Part shown: positions 6,652 through 16,780 of the stretch, in pieces
Numbering within the stretch: position 1 is the stretch's first letter
Layout of the letters: the number at the start of each line of letters is the position of its first letter
From: UBA5536 sp964592595
GTDB taxonomy: Bacteria > Bacteroidota > Bacteroidia > Bacteroidales > F082
Direction: 5' to 3'
Assembly: GCA_964592595.1 (NCBI GenBank)
Contig: CAZQFH010000014.1
Span: forward strand, 1-64,000
DNA: 64,000 nucleotides
Notes under the pieces: model-generated
Databases searched by the model: none
The model's input: the letters and a program-made list of their open reading frames with translations, nothing else
What the model was told of the DNA's origin: nothing
Made by a program: the position numbers and the translations under genes

Positions 6652-9453
6652 ATGGATATAGCCCAGTTTATACGCGTATTTAGAAAAAATATCCTGCTGC
6701 TCATAGCAATTCCCTTGCTTTTGGCTGTGGTGGTTTACTATTTCACACGCAACCAAAGTAAAGTTTACGAATCTGAAGCTATTATCTACACTGGTATTAC
6801 AACAGGCTACTCCATTGAATCAACTGCTCAAAGACCAACCGACTTTTTCAGCACATCTGCACAATTCGACAACCTTATTAACCTTATTAACTCCCGTCAA
6901 ACTATCGTAGAATCAGCCATTATGCTGCTGGCTCAAAACCTTTCGCTTGAATCCTATAACGCACAATACATCTCACACGAAAATTTTGAAAAACTCCATC
7001 AGATGGTTCCCAAAACTGTGAAAGATATGGTGGTGAAGAATGGGAAAGCCGGCATCGAACGTGAAAAAGAAGAGCAAATAAAGAATCTGGAAAAGGAAAT
7101 CAGAACCCTGGAAAAAGAAATAAGCAAAAAGAAAAACAGGGCATTGGTTGAACTCACAAACGGAAACGGGAATGTGTCTGTTGATGAACCGCAAACCGGA
7201 ATTAATAAAAGTAATGAACTTTATTCCGATAGCCCTGATGCTGATGTTGCTAAAAAAACACATGTAGTTCAAGCGGGCGAAACCCTCCTATCTATTTCAA
7301 GAAAATATGGCATTAGCCTTACAAAACTTAGAGAATTAAACCAATTTGATGGACAATTGCGTGTTGGTCAACGAATTGTGATTTCATCTAACGATAATTC
7401 TTCCAGAAACTCGCTGGGTTACTCCGAAAAAGTTGTTAACCTTTACGAAGAAGATGAGCTTTTAGATGAAGTAGTGAATATGCCAGCTGTTGACCCCAAC
7501 CAACAAGCAGGTTCAGCTTCAACTTTCGACTTTGGTTTATTAGCTGATTCTGAAACATTTACAATAGAAAAAGATCCTATAATCCCGCGAGGAGTGCGAG
7601 AAGACGACTTTTACAAAACCATTCAGAATTTTACCAATTATTATAACTCGAGCGATTCCAATTTTATTTATGGTTTGCTGCACTACGGGCAAAGCCCGCA
7701 CTACAGCATTAGCTCTATTAAAACCCTTCAAATATACAGGATTAACAATAGTGACCTCGTTCGTTTAATTTATACTTCTGACGACCCAGGTATTTGTCAG
7801 CAGACTTTAAAAATCATTGCGCATGTTTTTGTGAAAAATTATAAACTGCTCAAAGAAAATCAAACCGATCTTGTAGTTGGTTACTTTAAAAGGCAGGTTG
7901 ATTCGGCTGACTTGCAGCTTCAAGCAGCTGAAGACAGGCTCTTAAAATTTAATAAGAAGAACAATATCATCAATTACGCCGAGCAGACAAAATATATCGC
8001 TGCTCAAAAAGAAGATCTTGATCTTTACTATCAAAACGAACAAGTGAGAATGGCTCAGGCTGCTGCATCACTGCGCGAGCTGGAAACCAAACTAACCCGT
8101 AGAGACAGCATCTACCTCAAAAGTGATATGATCAATCAGAAAAGGAAGCAATTTGCTGATATTTCGGAAAAAATCCTGATAAACGAATTAGCCGAAGACT
8201 ATGATCAACGAATTGGTAATGAGATATCAAGATTACGGAATGAGTCGGATCGTCTAAGAGACGAAATAAAGCTATACGTGGATCAGCTTTATTTGTATAG
8301 CCATTCTACACAAGGCGTTCCGATTGCTGCATTATTGGATGAATGGCTCAAAAATGCCTTGATTTATGAGGAAGCAAAAGCTAGTCTCGTTGTACTTTCT
8401 CGCAGAAAAATGGATTTTGTAAGAACCTACCAACGATTTGCCCCACTTGGAGCTATGCTAAAAAGAATAGAAAGAGAGATTACGGTTGCCGAACAATCTT
8501 ATCTCGAACTGCTCCGCAGCCTCAACCTGGCAAAAATGCGTCAGCAAAATCTTCAGATGGCAACAAATATACGTATCGTTGACCCACCTTATTTCCCGTT
8601 GAATGCGCAAGCTTCAAAAGCAAGGTTTCTGGTACCAGCTGCTGCTTTGATTGGTTTTTTACTTGTCGCCTTTATCATTTTAGTGCTGGAATATTTTGAT
8701 CAATCACTCAGAAATCCTGAACGTGTTGCCAAGACGGTTAATCTTAAAATGGCTGGAGCTTATCCCTATCTGAGCTCAAATATCGAAATGAAAAATCGCG
8801 CAGTAATAAGTAATCGCCTGATTGAGATGATCTTGCAAAATCTAAAACTTCAATTAACACATAATGCTGTTTTTCCGGCTCAAAAACCCTATTTTATTCT
8901 TTTCTTCAGCACACAGGATCAAACTGGTAAAACGTTTATTGCACATAAATTGGCCAATAAACTCAGAACATATGGCGAAAAAGTTATGGTTCTGAATTAC
9001 AACAGCAGCAATGAAATTGAATCGGATCAAGACGATTTCAACCTGACATATCCATACCAAATTGCCGAAAATTTTGCAAAAGCCACTTCGCTTAAAGATT
9101 TAATCAGCGACCATATACTCAGAAAGGATAACTACCTTTACGACTATATTTTCCTTGAAATACCATCCATTATCTACCATGATTATCCACTCGAACTCAT
9201 GCAGGAAGTAGATGCGTCACTGATGCTTTTAAAAGCAAGTAGCAAATGGAACAAAGCCGATGAAGGAGCGCTCAGCCTGCTAAAGAATGTGTTGCGCGAA
9301 GATCCTATGATCATTATGAATGAAGCAGAAGATTATGCTATTGAAGAGATAATTTCTGGCATAAAAGTAAAAAAGACGTCTCCTGTTTGGGCTAAGGTCC
9401 GTCACACACTAACATATCCTGCCAGAATTAAAATTCAGGTAAAAGAAAACTAA
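6652..9453 (+). CDS. Wzz/GumC-like polysaccharide co-polymerase with internal LysM and degenerate kinase-like domain
   Basis: A 933-residue inner-membrane protein that should control chain length and export of the polysaccharide. It has TM1 (about 13-31), a large periplasmic part and TM2 (about 659-680, followed by LEYFDQSLRNPE), the standard Wzz/GumC layout. Three things stand out. A Lys/Glu coiled coil (137-162) is followed by a LysM domain (about 203-245, HVVQAGETLLSISRKYGI), which should bind peptidoglycan. The cytoplasmic C-terminus resembles a BY-kinase (P-loop-like QDQTGKT near 757) but has FLEIP where the DxP motif is expected. There is also no C-terminal tyrosine cluster. Kinase activity is therefore doubtful. 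Confidence 0.87.
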   Translation: MDIAQFIRVFRKNILLLIAIPLLLAVVVYYFTRNQSKVYESEAIIYTGITTGYSIESTAQRPTDFFSTSAQFDNLINLINSRQTIVESAIMLLAQNLSLESYNAQYISHENFEKLHQMVPKTVKDMVVKNGKAGIEREKEEQIKNLEKEIRTLEKEISKKKNRALVELTNGNGNVSVDEPQTGINKSNELYSDSPDADVAKKTHVVQAGETLLSISRKYGISLTKLRELNQFDGQLRVGQRIVISSNDNSSRNSLGYSEKVVNLYEEDELLDEVVNMPAVDPNQQAGSASTFDFGLLADSETFTIEKDPIIPRGVREDDFYKTIQNFTNYYNSSDSNFIYGLLHYGQSPHYSISSIKTLQIYRINNSDLVRLIYTSDDPGICQQTLKIIAHVFVKNYKLLKENQTDLVVGYFKRQVDSADLQLQAAEDRLLKFNKKNNIINYAEQTKYIAAQKEDLDLYYQNEQVRMAQAAASLRELETKLTRRDSIYLKSDMINQKRKQFADISEKILINELAEDYDQRIGNEISRLRNESDRLRDEIKLYVDQLYLYSHSTQGVPIAALLDEWLKNALIYEEAKASLVVLSRRKMDFVRTYQRFAPLGAMLKRIEREITVAEQSYLELLRSLNLAKMRQQNLQMATNIRIVDPPYFPLNAQASKARFLVPAAALIGFLLVAFIILVLEYFDQSLRNPERVAKTVNLKMAGAYPYLSSNIEMKNRAVISNRLIEMILQNLKLQLTHNAVFPAQKPYFILFFSTQDQTGKTFIAHKLANKLRTYGEKVMVLNYNSSNEIESDQDDFNLTYPYQIAENFAKATSLKDLISDHILRKDNYLYDYIFLEIPSIIYHDYPLELMQEVDASLMLLKASSKWNKADEGALSLLKNVLREDPMIIMNEAEDYAIEEIISGIKVKKTSPVWAKVRHTLTYPARIKIQVKEN

Positions 9454-9461
9454 CCTGAACT

Positions 9462-10892
9462 ATGAACAGATTCAGGCAAATACTTACCAGCAATAACTTT
9501 TTATCGCTGGCCAATAATGGCCTCGTAGCCATATTTGCCTTTCTAAGTTTTATCATGTTGGTCAGGATGGTGTCTCAGGAAACATTTGGTGAATGGGTGC
9601 TGTTTATCACTGCTTCTAATTTTTTGGATATGCTGCGTTTTGGAATTACAAGAACAGCGCTCATACGTTTTTTATCCGGGGCACATGACGATGAAGCTAA
9701 ATCACTTATGGGTGCCAACAACACCATTAACCTGGTTTCAACGATCATCCTTGCCTTGATTCTGCTAGTTGTTTACTTTTTTGCTAAAGATTCAATCCAG
9801 GATTCGGGTTTTGATATGTTTTTCAAATGGTATCCCCTGCTGGCTTTGCTTACTTTGCCATTTAATAATGCCCAATCCGTTTTACAAGCACGGCTAAGAT
9901 TTGATAAAATGCTATGGCTTAGACTTTTAAACGTAGGTGGATTTATGATCTTCTTGGCAGCCAATCTGTTTCTAAACTATGATATTGCGATTATCCTTTG
10001 GGCATATTTGCTTTCGAATCTGCTTAGTTCATTACTGGCAAGCGCTTATAACTGGGATGGAATACGGTATATTTTTAAAACAAAAAGTGAAGCAGTAAAA
10101 ACAATTTTAAATTTCGGAAAATATACCACCGGAACTTTGATTGGAAGTAACTTACTTAAAAGTTCTGATACCTTTATTATTGGGTTGAGTGCTTTTTTAG
10201 GTCCTCTGGGGGTTGCTTTATACAGCATCCCTCTGAAACTCACAGAAATAATCGAAATTCCACTAAGAAGCTTTGCAGCAACTGCTTTTCCGGGTATGTC
10301 AAAAGCCAGCTTAGATAATAATCCTGATGAAGTAAAAAAAATATTTTATACAAATGCTGGAGGCATGACCTTTTTAATGATCCCAATAATGATATTCAGT
10401 TTCATTTTTGCCGAAGAAATTGTTTTCATCCTGGGAGGAAATGACTATATCATCACTGCAAATATTTTTCGGGTATTTTGTGTTTATGGTTTGTTATTAC
10501 CAATCGATCGTTTTATTGGAGTTGCGTTGGATAGTGTAAATCGCCCAAAAAACAATTTTTACAAAGTTTTATATATGGCAGGCGCAAATATTATTGGTGA
10601 TTTGCTTGTCGTTTTTGGACTACCTGCTTTTATTTTAGGATTCTCATTCTTCGTGCTGCTATTTTCTGGAATATCCCCTGATAATGCTTATGATTTGGCT
10701 CACGGTTACACGATGATAAAAACCCTGGAAGGAGTTGCTTTTGTTACAATTTTATTTACCCTTATAGGAATTTCCATTGGTTATTATTATCTTGCTAAAA
10801 CCTTAAATATCAAATTCATAAACATATTCAGAGTTGGATATTCAGAAGGATCCAGAATAATTAAGACATATTTACCTAACAGAAAAAGTTAA
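9462..10892 (+). CDS. Wzx-type oligosaccharide flippase
   Basis: A 476-residue, very hydrophobic protein with about 12-14 membrane segments, of the polysaccharide biosynthesis/MOP superfamily. The N-terminus (NNGLVAIFAFLSFIMLVRM then QETFGEWVLF) is typical of Wzx proteins, which flip lipid-linked repeat units from the cytoplasmic to the periplasmic face. It lies eight bases after the co-polymerase and 18 bases before the polymerase, the expected neighbours in a Wzx/Wzy pathway. The cargo sugar cannot be predicted. Confidence 0.85.
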   Translation: MNRFRQILTSNNFLSLANNGLVAIFAFLSFIMLVRMVSQETFGEWVLFITASNFLDMLRFGITRTALIRFLSGAHDDEAKSLMGANNTINLVSTIILALILLVVYFFAKDSIQDSGFDMFFKWYPLLALLTLPFNNAQSVLQARLRFDKMLWLRLLNVGGFMIFLAANLFLNYDIAIILWAYLLSNLLSSLLASAYNWDGIRYIFKTKSEAVKTILNFGKYTTGTLIGSNLLKSSDTFIIGLSAFLGPLGVALYSIPLKLTEIIEIPLRSFAATAFPGMSKASLDNNPDEVKKIFYTNAGGMTFLMIPIMIFSFIFAEEIVFILGGNDYIITANIFRVFCVYGLLLPIDRFIGVALDSVNRPKNNFYKVLYMAGANIIGDLLVVFGLPAFILGFSFFVLLFSGISPDNAYDLAHGYTMIKTLEGVAFVTILFTLIGISIGYYYLAKTLNIKFINIFRVGYSEGSRIIKTYLPNRKS

Positions 10893-10910
10893 TTTTATTA
10901 CTTTTATACA

Positions 10911-12407
10911 ATGATGTTTTCTTTTTTAAAGGATAAAATTGGTTCGGACAAACTGCAACACCCATTGGTGTTAGCAGCTTTGTTTATTGTTACAATTATT
11001 CTGGGTATTATTATCGCCAGAGGAGGCATTATGATTGCAGCGGCAATGGTTGTTCTTTTTCCGGTTATAATTTATTTTAACCGTTTTTTTAGCAATCCCC
11101 GAGTTGGAATCTATACCATAGTAATTCTTGGTTTTATTGCTATTGGTTTAACCCGATACGTGCAAAATATCCCGTTTGGTTTGTCAGTTGATGGATTTCT
11201 TGTACTGACATATGTTGCTGTGTTTTTTAGGTATTTTAATGACGGCATTAAATGGCAAAATGCAAACCGTGATCTAACCTATTTATCAATTATATGGTTT
11301 GCTTATTCTATCTTACAACTTGTTAATCCTGAGGCACTTAGTCGAACAGCCTGGTTTTACGCCATGCGTGGTATTTCGCTTTATATGTTATTGTTGATAC
11401 CATTAAGCTTTATGATTTTCAACAGGTTAAGATTTTTATATGCATTCTTATATTTATGGGGTATTTTTTCTATTCTTGCAACGCTTAAAGGCCTGCAGCA
11501 GCTTTACATCGGCCCTGATAGTGCAGAGCAATACTGGTTAGATACTGTTGGAGCTGTTACCCATATCTTATTTGGTGAATTGCGTGTATTTTCCTTCTTC
11601 AGTGATGCAGGACAGTTTGGAGCTGCTCAGGGAGCTGCTGGTGCTGTTGGTCTTTTAGTTGCACTGAATATCAAAGGCCTGCATAATAAAGTTTTTTTCA
11701 TCATTATGGGTGTGATGGGACTCTGGGGTATGATGATTTCCGGTACACGTGGAGCAATGATTGTGCCGATGGTAGCAGGATTAACCTATATTGTACACCG
11801 AAAAAACTTTAGGGTTATCGTAATTGGTGGTCTGTTACTTGCATTGGTTTATGCCTTTTTTGCTTATACATACATAGGTCAGAGTAACTCGCAAATAAGG
11901 CGAATGCGAACTGCATTCAGACCCGAAGAAGATGAGTCCTACCTTGTTCGTTTGGAGAACAGAAGAATCCTATCAGGATATTTAGTATCAAAACCATTTG
12001 GGGGTGGGATCGGAAGTGCCGGTGATTGGGGAAAACGCTTTTCACCACAGGGTTTTCTCGCTCAGATTGCAACAGATAGCTGGTATGTTCAAATATGGGC
12101 TGAGCAAGGTATTATTGGTTTGATTCTGCATCTTTCTATCCTATCGTATATCCTGATAAAAGGTTCGTATCTGATAATGTTTAAACTAAAGGAGCGAGAG
12201 TTACGTGGCATAATGAGTGCCCTCATGGCTGGATTTACAGGAATCATGGGGGCTAGCTACGGAAATGGTGTTTTAGGACAGATGCCAACAGGGATATTGA
12301 TGTACATTAGTTGGGCCATGATTTTTATGAGCAGGCAACTTGAAAGAGAATATACGTATCTGGTTAGCAAAGGAAAATCACCATGGGCTTTGGATAATAA
12401 TACCTGA
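10911..12407 (+). CDS. O-antigen ligase/Wzy-type polymerase
   Basis: A 498-residue polytopic membrane protein with the O-antigen ligase/Wzy_C pattern: about ten or more hydrophobic helices and a large periplasmic loop before the last ones. The loop contains ENRRILSGYLVSKPFGGGIG and SWYVQIWAEQGIIGL, matching the family consensus around N-x-L/I...G-G...E-x-G. It should polymerise flipped repeat units on the periplasmic side. Starts at ATG 10911 and 10914 are equally possible. Polymerase is favoured over ligase because flippase and co-polymerase are adjacent. Confidence 0.82.
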   Translation: MMFSFLKDKIGSDKLQHPLVLAALFIVTIILGIIIARGGIMIAAAMVVLFPVIIYFNRFFSNPRVGIYTIVILGFIAIGLTRYVQNIPFGLSVDGFLVLTYVAVFFRYFNDGIKWQNANRDLTYLSIIWFAYSILQLVNPEALSRTAWFYAMRGISLYMLLLIPLSFMIFNRLRFLYAFLYLWGIFSILATLKGLQQLYIGPDSAEQYWLDTVGAVTHILFGELRVFSFFSDAGQFGAAQGAAGAVGLLVALNIKGLHNKVFFIIMGVMGLWGMMISGTRGAMIVPMVAGLTYIVHRKNFRVIVIGGLLLALVYAFFAYTYIGQSNSQIRRMRTAFRPEEDESYLVRLENRRILSGYLVSKPFGGGIGSAGDWGKRFSPQGFLAQIATDSWYVQIWAEQGIIGLILHLSILSYILIKGSYLIMFKLKERELRGIMSALMAGFTGIMGASYGNGVLGQMPTGILMYISWAMIFMSRQLEREYTYLVSKGKSPWALDNNT

Positions 12408-12466
12408 AATATTTTGAGTGTAAAAGGTTTTTGTGCTATATTCGGTCTTTAATTCGAGCTACCAAC

Positions 12467-13384
12467 ATGAAACAAAATAACTCAGAAGCTGAAAAATGGC
12501 CATTAGTCTCTGTAATAACGGTTAATTACAACCAAAGTGGTGTTACACTCGAGTTTCTAAACTCCTTAAGATTATGCACTTACCCAAATATGGAAATTTG
12601 GGTAGTGGACAACGCTTCACCAAGTGACAATCCCGATCGTATTAAGGAAGCCTATCCTGAAATAAATCTGATTAAAACAGAAAAAAACCTTGGGTTTGCA
12701 GGAGGAAATAATGTGGCAGTAAAAAAGGCTCAAGGTGATTATCTGCTTTTTATCAATAACGATACGGAAGTGGAGCCAAATTTTTTACAACCCATGGTTC
12801 AGTTGTTAGAGGATCATCCCGAAATTGGTATGGTTAGTCCAAAAATTCACTATTTCCATACAGAAAACACCTTCCAATATGCTGGTTTTACACCTATTAA
12901 CCCCATTACAATACGCAATTATGCGATTGGATTTGGCGAATTAGATCTAGGTCAATATGATCATACCATCCCAACAGGTTCTATTTTTGGAGCTGCCATG
13001 TTAGTTCCAAGCAAAGTGATTGAGAAAACAGGCATGATGGCAGAGGTTTTCTTTCTTTATTATGAAGAACACGATTGGGCAGCTCGTATCGAACGCGCTG
13101 GCTATCAGTTATATTTCGATGGAAGATCAGTCGTAAAACATAAAGAATCTATTTCTACGGTCAAAGATAGCCCCTTTCAGATTTTTTACCTCAACCGCGG
13201 ACGAATCCTTTACGCCAGAAGAAATAATCGTGGCCTGACAAAATTCATTAGTCTGCTTTTTTTAAACCTGATCAGCATGCCTAAAATCATGTTAGTTTAT
13301 CTTACGAAAGGAAGGTCTGATTTGGCAAAAGCAGTTTTTAAAGCGGTGTGGTGGAATTTGACTCATAAAGCAGAAATAAACTAA
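12467..13384 (+). CDS. Glycosyltransferase family 2 (rhamnosyltransferase-like), copy A1
   Basis: A cytoplasmic GT-A glycosyltransferase that adds a sugar to the growing lipid-linked repeat unit. Visible are VSVITVNYNQ at the nucleotide-binding start, VVDNAS, INNDTEV in the DxD-like position and YYEEHDWAARI with the catalytic acidic residues. The frame can be extended to TTG 12431, but ATG 12467 gives 305 aa and aligns with the paralogue at 14628 (306 aa), so it is preferred. It is the first member of a duplicated A-B gene pair: the gene at 14628 is similar along its whole length (for example SPKI, QYAG, TPIN, FFLYYEE in the same order). Confidence 0.86.
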   Translation: MKQNNSEAEKWPLVSVITVNYNQSGVTLEFLNSLRLCTYPNMEIWVVDNASPSDNPDRIKEAYPEINLIKTEKNLGFAGGNNVAVKKAQGDYLLFINNDTEVEPNFLQPMVQLLEDHPEIGMVSPKIHYFHTENTFQYAGFTPINPITIRNYAIGFGELDLGQYDHTIPTGSIFGAAMLVPSKVIEKTGMMAEVFFLYYEEHDWAARIERAGYQLYFDGRSVVKHKESISTVKDSPFQIFYLNRGRILYARRNNRGLTKFISLLFLNLISMPKIMLVYLTKGRSDLAKAVFKAVWWNLTHKAEIN

Positions 13385-13388
13385 AGCG

Positions 13389-14618
13389 ATGAATATCCTC
13401 AGGATTATCTTAATTGTATTAGAGTTGGCTGTTTACGGCTATTTGGTTTTTGCGGTATTTTATATTTCCATTTTTGGTTTTGCATCCCTTTTTAAACAAA
13501 AGCTTACTGCAAAAAAAATAGAAAAAATGCGAAAGTTTGCCATCATGATACCAGGTTACAAGGAAGATCTGGTAATTGTTGATGTAGCAAAAGACGCCTT
13601 GGAACAGGATTATCCAAAAGAACTGTTCGAGGTAATTGTGATCGCAGATTCATTTAAGCCCGAAACACTGGAAGCCTTGAAAAAATTACCTATCCGGGTT
13701 GAAGTGGTTGTTTTTGAGGTAAGTAAAAAATCAAAAGCACTTAATAAATGCATGTCAGCCATCGGAGATAATTATGATGTGGCCATGATTTTGGACGCTG
13801 ACAATATTATGGAACATGATGTTTTACATAAAATAAATGATGCTTTCAACCAGGGATTTCTTGCCGTTCAAGGTCATCGGATGGCTAAAAATACCAATAC
13901 AAATTTTGCTATCCTCGATGCGATAAGTGAAGAAATCAACAATACTATCTTCAGAAAAGGACATCGTGTTCTTGGGTTGTCTTCTGCATTAATTGGATCA
14001 GGAATGGCAATTGATTACAAAATCTACAAGAACTTTATGTCGGAAATTGACTCAGTGGGAGAAGATAAAGAACTGGAAATGCGTTTACTACGAAATGGCT
14101 ATCAAATTGAATACGTTGAAGATGCACATATTTATGATGAAAAAACTTCACAGTCAAAGGTTTTTGTAAATCAACGAAGACGATGGATTGCCGCACAATT
14201 AATTCATTTTAGAGACTATTTTTTTCCGGGTTTTATTCATTTATTAAAAACAGGCAACATCGATTTCTTCGATAAAGTTTTACAAATGATTCAGCCACCG
14301 CGTATCTTGCTTAGCGGTATATTGTTTTTACTTACATTAAGTTCAGGCTTGGTTTATTTTCTAAAATTAGATTTTATTAGTCAGTGGTTTACTTTGAGTT
14401 TTTATTTTTGGTTGCCCCTTTTGCTACTTACCGGGATAGTTTTATTGATTTCTGTGCCACGTAAATTTTTTAATACCAGAACTTATCAAGCTTTACTTTC
14501 GCTACCAACTGGTTTTATTCTCATGTTTTTGAGTCTCATAAAAATCAGAGGTGCCGGAAGCCGCTTTATTCATACAACCCATTCTCATACCGAAAAAGTA
14601 AATAAAAAAGCTAAATAA
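13389..14618 (+). CDS. Membrane glycosyltransferase family 2, copy B1
   Basis: A 409-residue processive-type GT2 with an N-terminal membrane helix (about 5-30), a cytoplasmic catalytic domain and three C-terminal membrane segments. Motifs are IMIPGYKED, ILDADNIM (DxD), GEDKELEMRLL and QRRRW (the QxxRW-like site). It starts four bases after copy A1. Residues AKNTNTNFAILDAISEEINN recur almost unchanged in the gene at 15545, showing that the two are duplicates. Donor sugar is unknown. Confidence 0.85.
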   Translation: MNILRIILIVLELAVYGYLVFAVFYISIFGFASLFKQKLTAKKIEKMRKFAIMIPGYKEDLVIVDVAKDALEQDYPKELFEVIVIADSFKPETLEALKKLPIRVEVVVFEVSKKSKALNKCMSAIGDNYDVAMILDADNIMEHDVLHKINDAFNQGFLAVQGHRMAKNTNTNFAILDAISEEINNTIFRKGHRVLGLSSALIGSGMAIDYKIYKNFMSEIDSVGEDKELEMRLLRNGYQIEYVEDAHIYDEKTSQSKVFVNQRRRWIAAQLIHFRDYFFPGFIHLLKTGNIDFFDKVLQMIQPPRILLSGILFLLTLSSGLVYFLKLDFISQWFTLSFYFWLPLLLLTGIVLLISVPRKFFNTRTYQALLSLPTGFILMFLSLIKIRGAGSRFIHTTHSHTEKVNKKAK

Positions 14619-14627
14619 CTACTTGCC

Positions 14628-15548
14628 ATGTCAGCACAGTATCCTTTGGTTTCTATCATTACGGTCAATTATAATCAGGCCGAAGTTACCTGTGCACTCA
14701 TTGAATCACTTAATCGCATCACCTATCCAAATTTTGAAGTTATTGTAATCGATAATGCTTCACCTGATGACGATCCCTCAATCATAAAACAGCGTTACCC
14801 AAATGTAATTTTCATCGAAAACCCTATCAATTATGGTTTTGCGGCCGGAAACAACTTTGGCTTGATGCGCGCCCGCGGCAAGTATTTGTTGCTTTTGAAC
14901 AATGACATCGAAGTGCCATCAAATTTCATGGAACCGCTGATAAATAAACTTGAAAAAAATCCACAGATTGGAGCTGTTAGTCCAAAAATCAAGTTTTACT
15001 ATCAACCTGATACCCTTCAATATGCCGGATACACACCTATCAATTACGTTACCATGCGTAATACCGCAATTGGCTATTGGCAAAAAGACATTGGTCAGTA
15101 TAATGAAGATCGTGAAACTGCCTATGCCCATGGAGCCGCGATGATGGTTCCCATGGAAGTGGTAAAAAAGGTTGGCCTGATGTCGTACATTTTTTTCCTT
15201 TACTACGAAGAAGCCGATTGGTGCGCCAGAATCAAAGCCGCAGGATATCAAATCTGGTTTGTACACAATAGCCAGGTGCTTCATAAAGAATCTGTTAGTA
15301 CAGGCCGTTTGAGTGCTTTAAAAATTTATTATCAAAACCGTAATCGCATTGTTTTTATGCGTCGTAATGTTCACGGAAAAGACTTCTACCTGGGAATGCT
15401 TTATCAATTACTAATTGCTATTCCAAAAAATGCATTCAAATTTTTAATGAAAGGAAAAATAAAACTTTTTTACGCTTATTATCAAGCGATTGGATGGAAT
15501 TTATCACATCTATTTGACCCGGAAATTCACGAAAATCCACAACTATGA
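14628..15548 (+). CDS. Glycosyltransferase family 2 (rhamnosyltransferase-like), copy A2
   Basis: A 306-residue GT-A fold enzyme, paralogue of the gene at 12467. Motifs: VSIITVNYNQ, VIDNASPDDD, LLNNDIEV and YYEEADWCARI. Its last codons overlap the start of copy B2 by four bases (ATGA), so the two are translationally coupled. Differences from A1 lie mainly in the acceptor-side loop after IGYW, consistent with a changed acceptor or donor after duplication (inference). Confidence 0.86.
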   Translation: MSAQYPLVSIITVNYNQAEVTCALIESLNRITYPNFEVIVIDNASPDDDPSIIKQRYPNVIFIENPINYGFAAGNNFGLMRARGKYLLLLNNDIEVPSNFMEPLINKLEKNPQIGAVSPKIKFYYQPDTLQYAGYTPINYVTMRNTAIGYWQKDIGQYNEDRETAYAHGAAMMVPMEVVKKVGLMSYIFFLYYEEADWCARIKAAGYQIWFVHNSQVLHKESVSTGRLSALKIYYQNRNRIVFMRRNVHGKDFYLGMLYQLLIAIPKNAFKFLMKGKIKLFYAYYQAIGWNLSHLFDPEIHENPQL

Positions 15549-16753
15549 GCCTACTCTACGACATTGGATTTGTAATACAATGGGTTTTGCTGCTTTATCT
15601 AGGAGGTTCAGCCCTTTACTTGTTTTTTTTCGCTTTTCTCTCGGTTTTCCCTCTTAACAAACTTCCCCCGGTAGATTTCAAAAAAAGAAGGTTTGTTGTA
15701 TTGATTCCCAGTTATATGGAAGATGAAGTGATTTTTGAGGTAACCGAGCAAGCATTGCTCCAAAATTATCCCAAAGACTTATTTGATGTTGTTGTGATTG
15801 CCGATAAATTTAAATCGGAAACGATCCAAAAACTAAAACAATATCCTATCATACTGTTCAACGAAAATTTCAGTATGAGCACCAAAACCAGAGCTCTTAA
15901 TCATGCACTTCGTTTGTTACCAGCCAATCACTATGATATTGCTGTGGTTTTAGATGCAGATAATTTGATGGAAAAAGATTTTCTGGCTAAACTCAACGAC
16001 GCATTTTCCTACCCTTATCAAGCTATACAGGCTCATCGCATTGCAAAAAATCTTAACACAAATTTTGCCATTTTGGATGCTATTAGTGAAGAGATCAACA
16101 ATAACATTTTTAGAAAAGGACATCGTAAAATTGGATTGTCCAGCGCACTTATTGGCTCAGCAATGGCATTTCGATACGACTTTTTCAAAGATCTGATGGC
16201 AGATGTAGAAGTTGTTGGGGGATTTGACAAAGAGCTGGAGCTTAGGTTATTATACGACAACCATATCATTCATTACTTGGATGATGCTTATGTTTTGGAC
16301 GAAAAGGTTCAAAACGTAAAAGTTTTTTCACGACAACGCAGAAGATGGCTTTCAGCTCAGTTTCACTATTTCGGCAAGCACTTTTTGCCCGCAATAAAAG
16401 CGCTTATTTCAAAAGGCAATATCGACTACTTTAACAAAGCATTTCAATACGTTCAACTTCCACGAATACTCTTGTTAGGTTTGTTAATTTTGATCAGTTT
16501 CGTATCCTTGTTTATTAATCCACTTTTACTTACAATAATATGGTTATCAGCGGCTTTACTAATTATCGCTGCTTTACTTTTTGCCACACCCTTACGGTTT
16601 TACAATTTAAAAACCTTAAAGGCTTTGCTCGCTTTACCAGTAGGTTTTGCCTTTATGTTTCTGTCGCTACTAAGCATTCGGGGAGCCAATAAACAGTTTA
16701 TTCATACAAAACATACCTATAATGCCTTTCAAATCAAAAAGAAAGATCGTTAA
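15545..16753 (+). CDS. Membrane glycosyltransferase family 2, copy B2
   Basis: A 402-residue paralogue of the gene at 13389: N-terminal helix, VLIPSYMED, VLDADNLM (DxD), FDKELELRLL, RQRRRW and C-terminal membrane segments ending in LLSIRGANKQFIHTKHT, which mirrors IKIRGAGSRFIHTTHS of B1. It overlaps A2 by four bases. It is the second member of the duplicated A-B module and probably adds a different residue of the same repeat unit. Confidence 0.85.
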   Translation: MSLLYDIGFVIQWVLLLYLGGSALYLFFFAFLSVFPLNKLPPVDFKKRRFVVLIPSYMEDEVIFEVTEQALLQNYPKDLFDVVVIADKFKSETIQKLKQYPIILFNENFSMSTKTRALNHALRLLPANHYDIAVVLDADNLMEKDFLAKLNDAFSYPYQAIQAHRIAKNLNTNFAILDAISEEINNNIFRKGHRKIGLSSALIGSAMAFRYDFFKDLMADVEVVGGFDKELELRLLYDNHIIHYLDDAYVLDEKVQNVKVFSRQRRRWLSAQFHYFGKHFLPAIKALISKGNIDYFNKAFQYVQLPRILLLGLLILISFVSLFINPLLLTIIWLSAALLIIAALLFATPLRFYNLKTLKALLALPVGFAFMFLSLLSIRGANKQFIHTKHTYNAFQIKKKDR

Positions 16754-16780
16754 TTTGTATTCAACTAAAACCGACATAAT

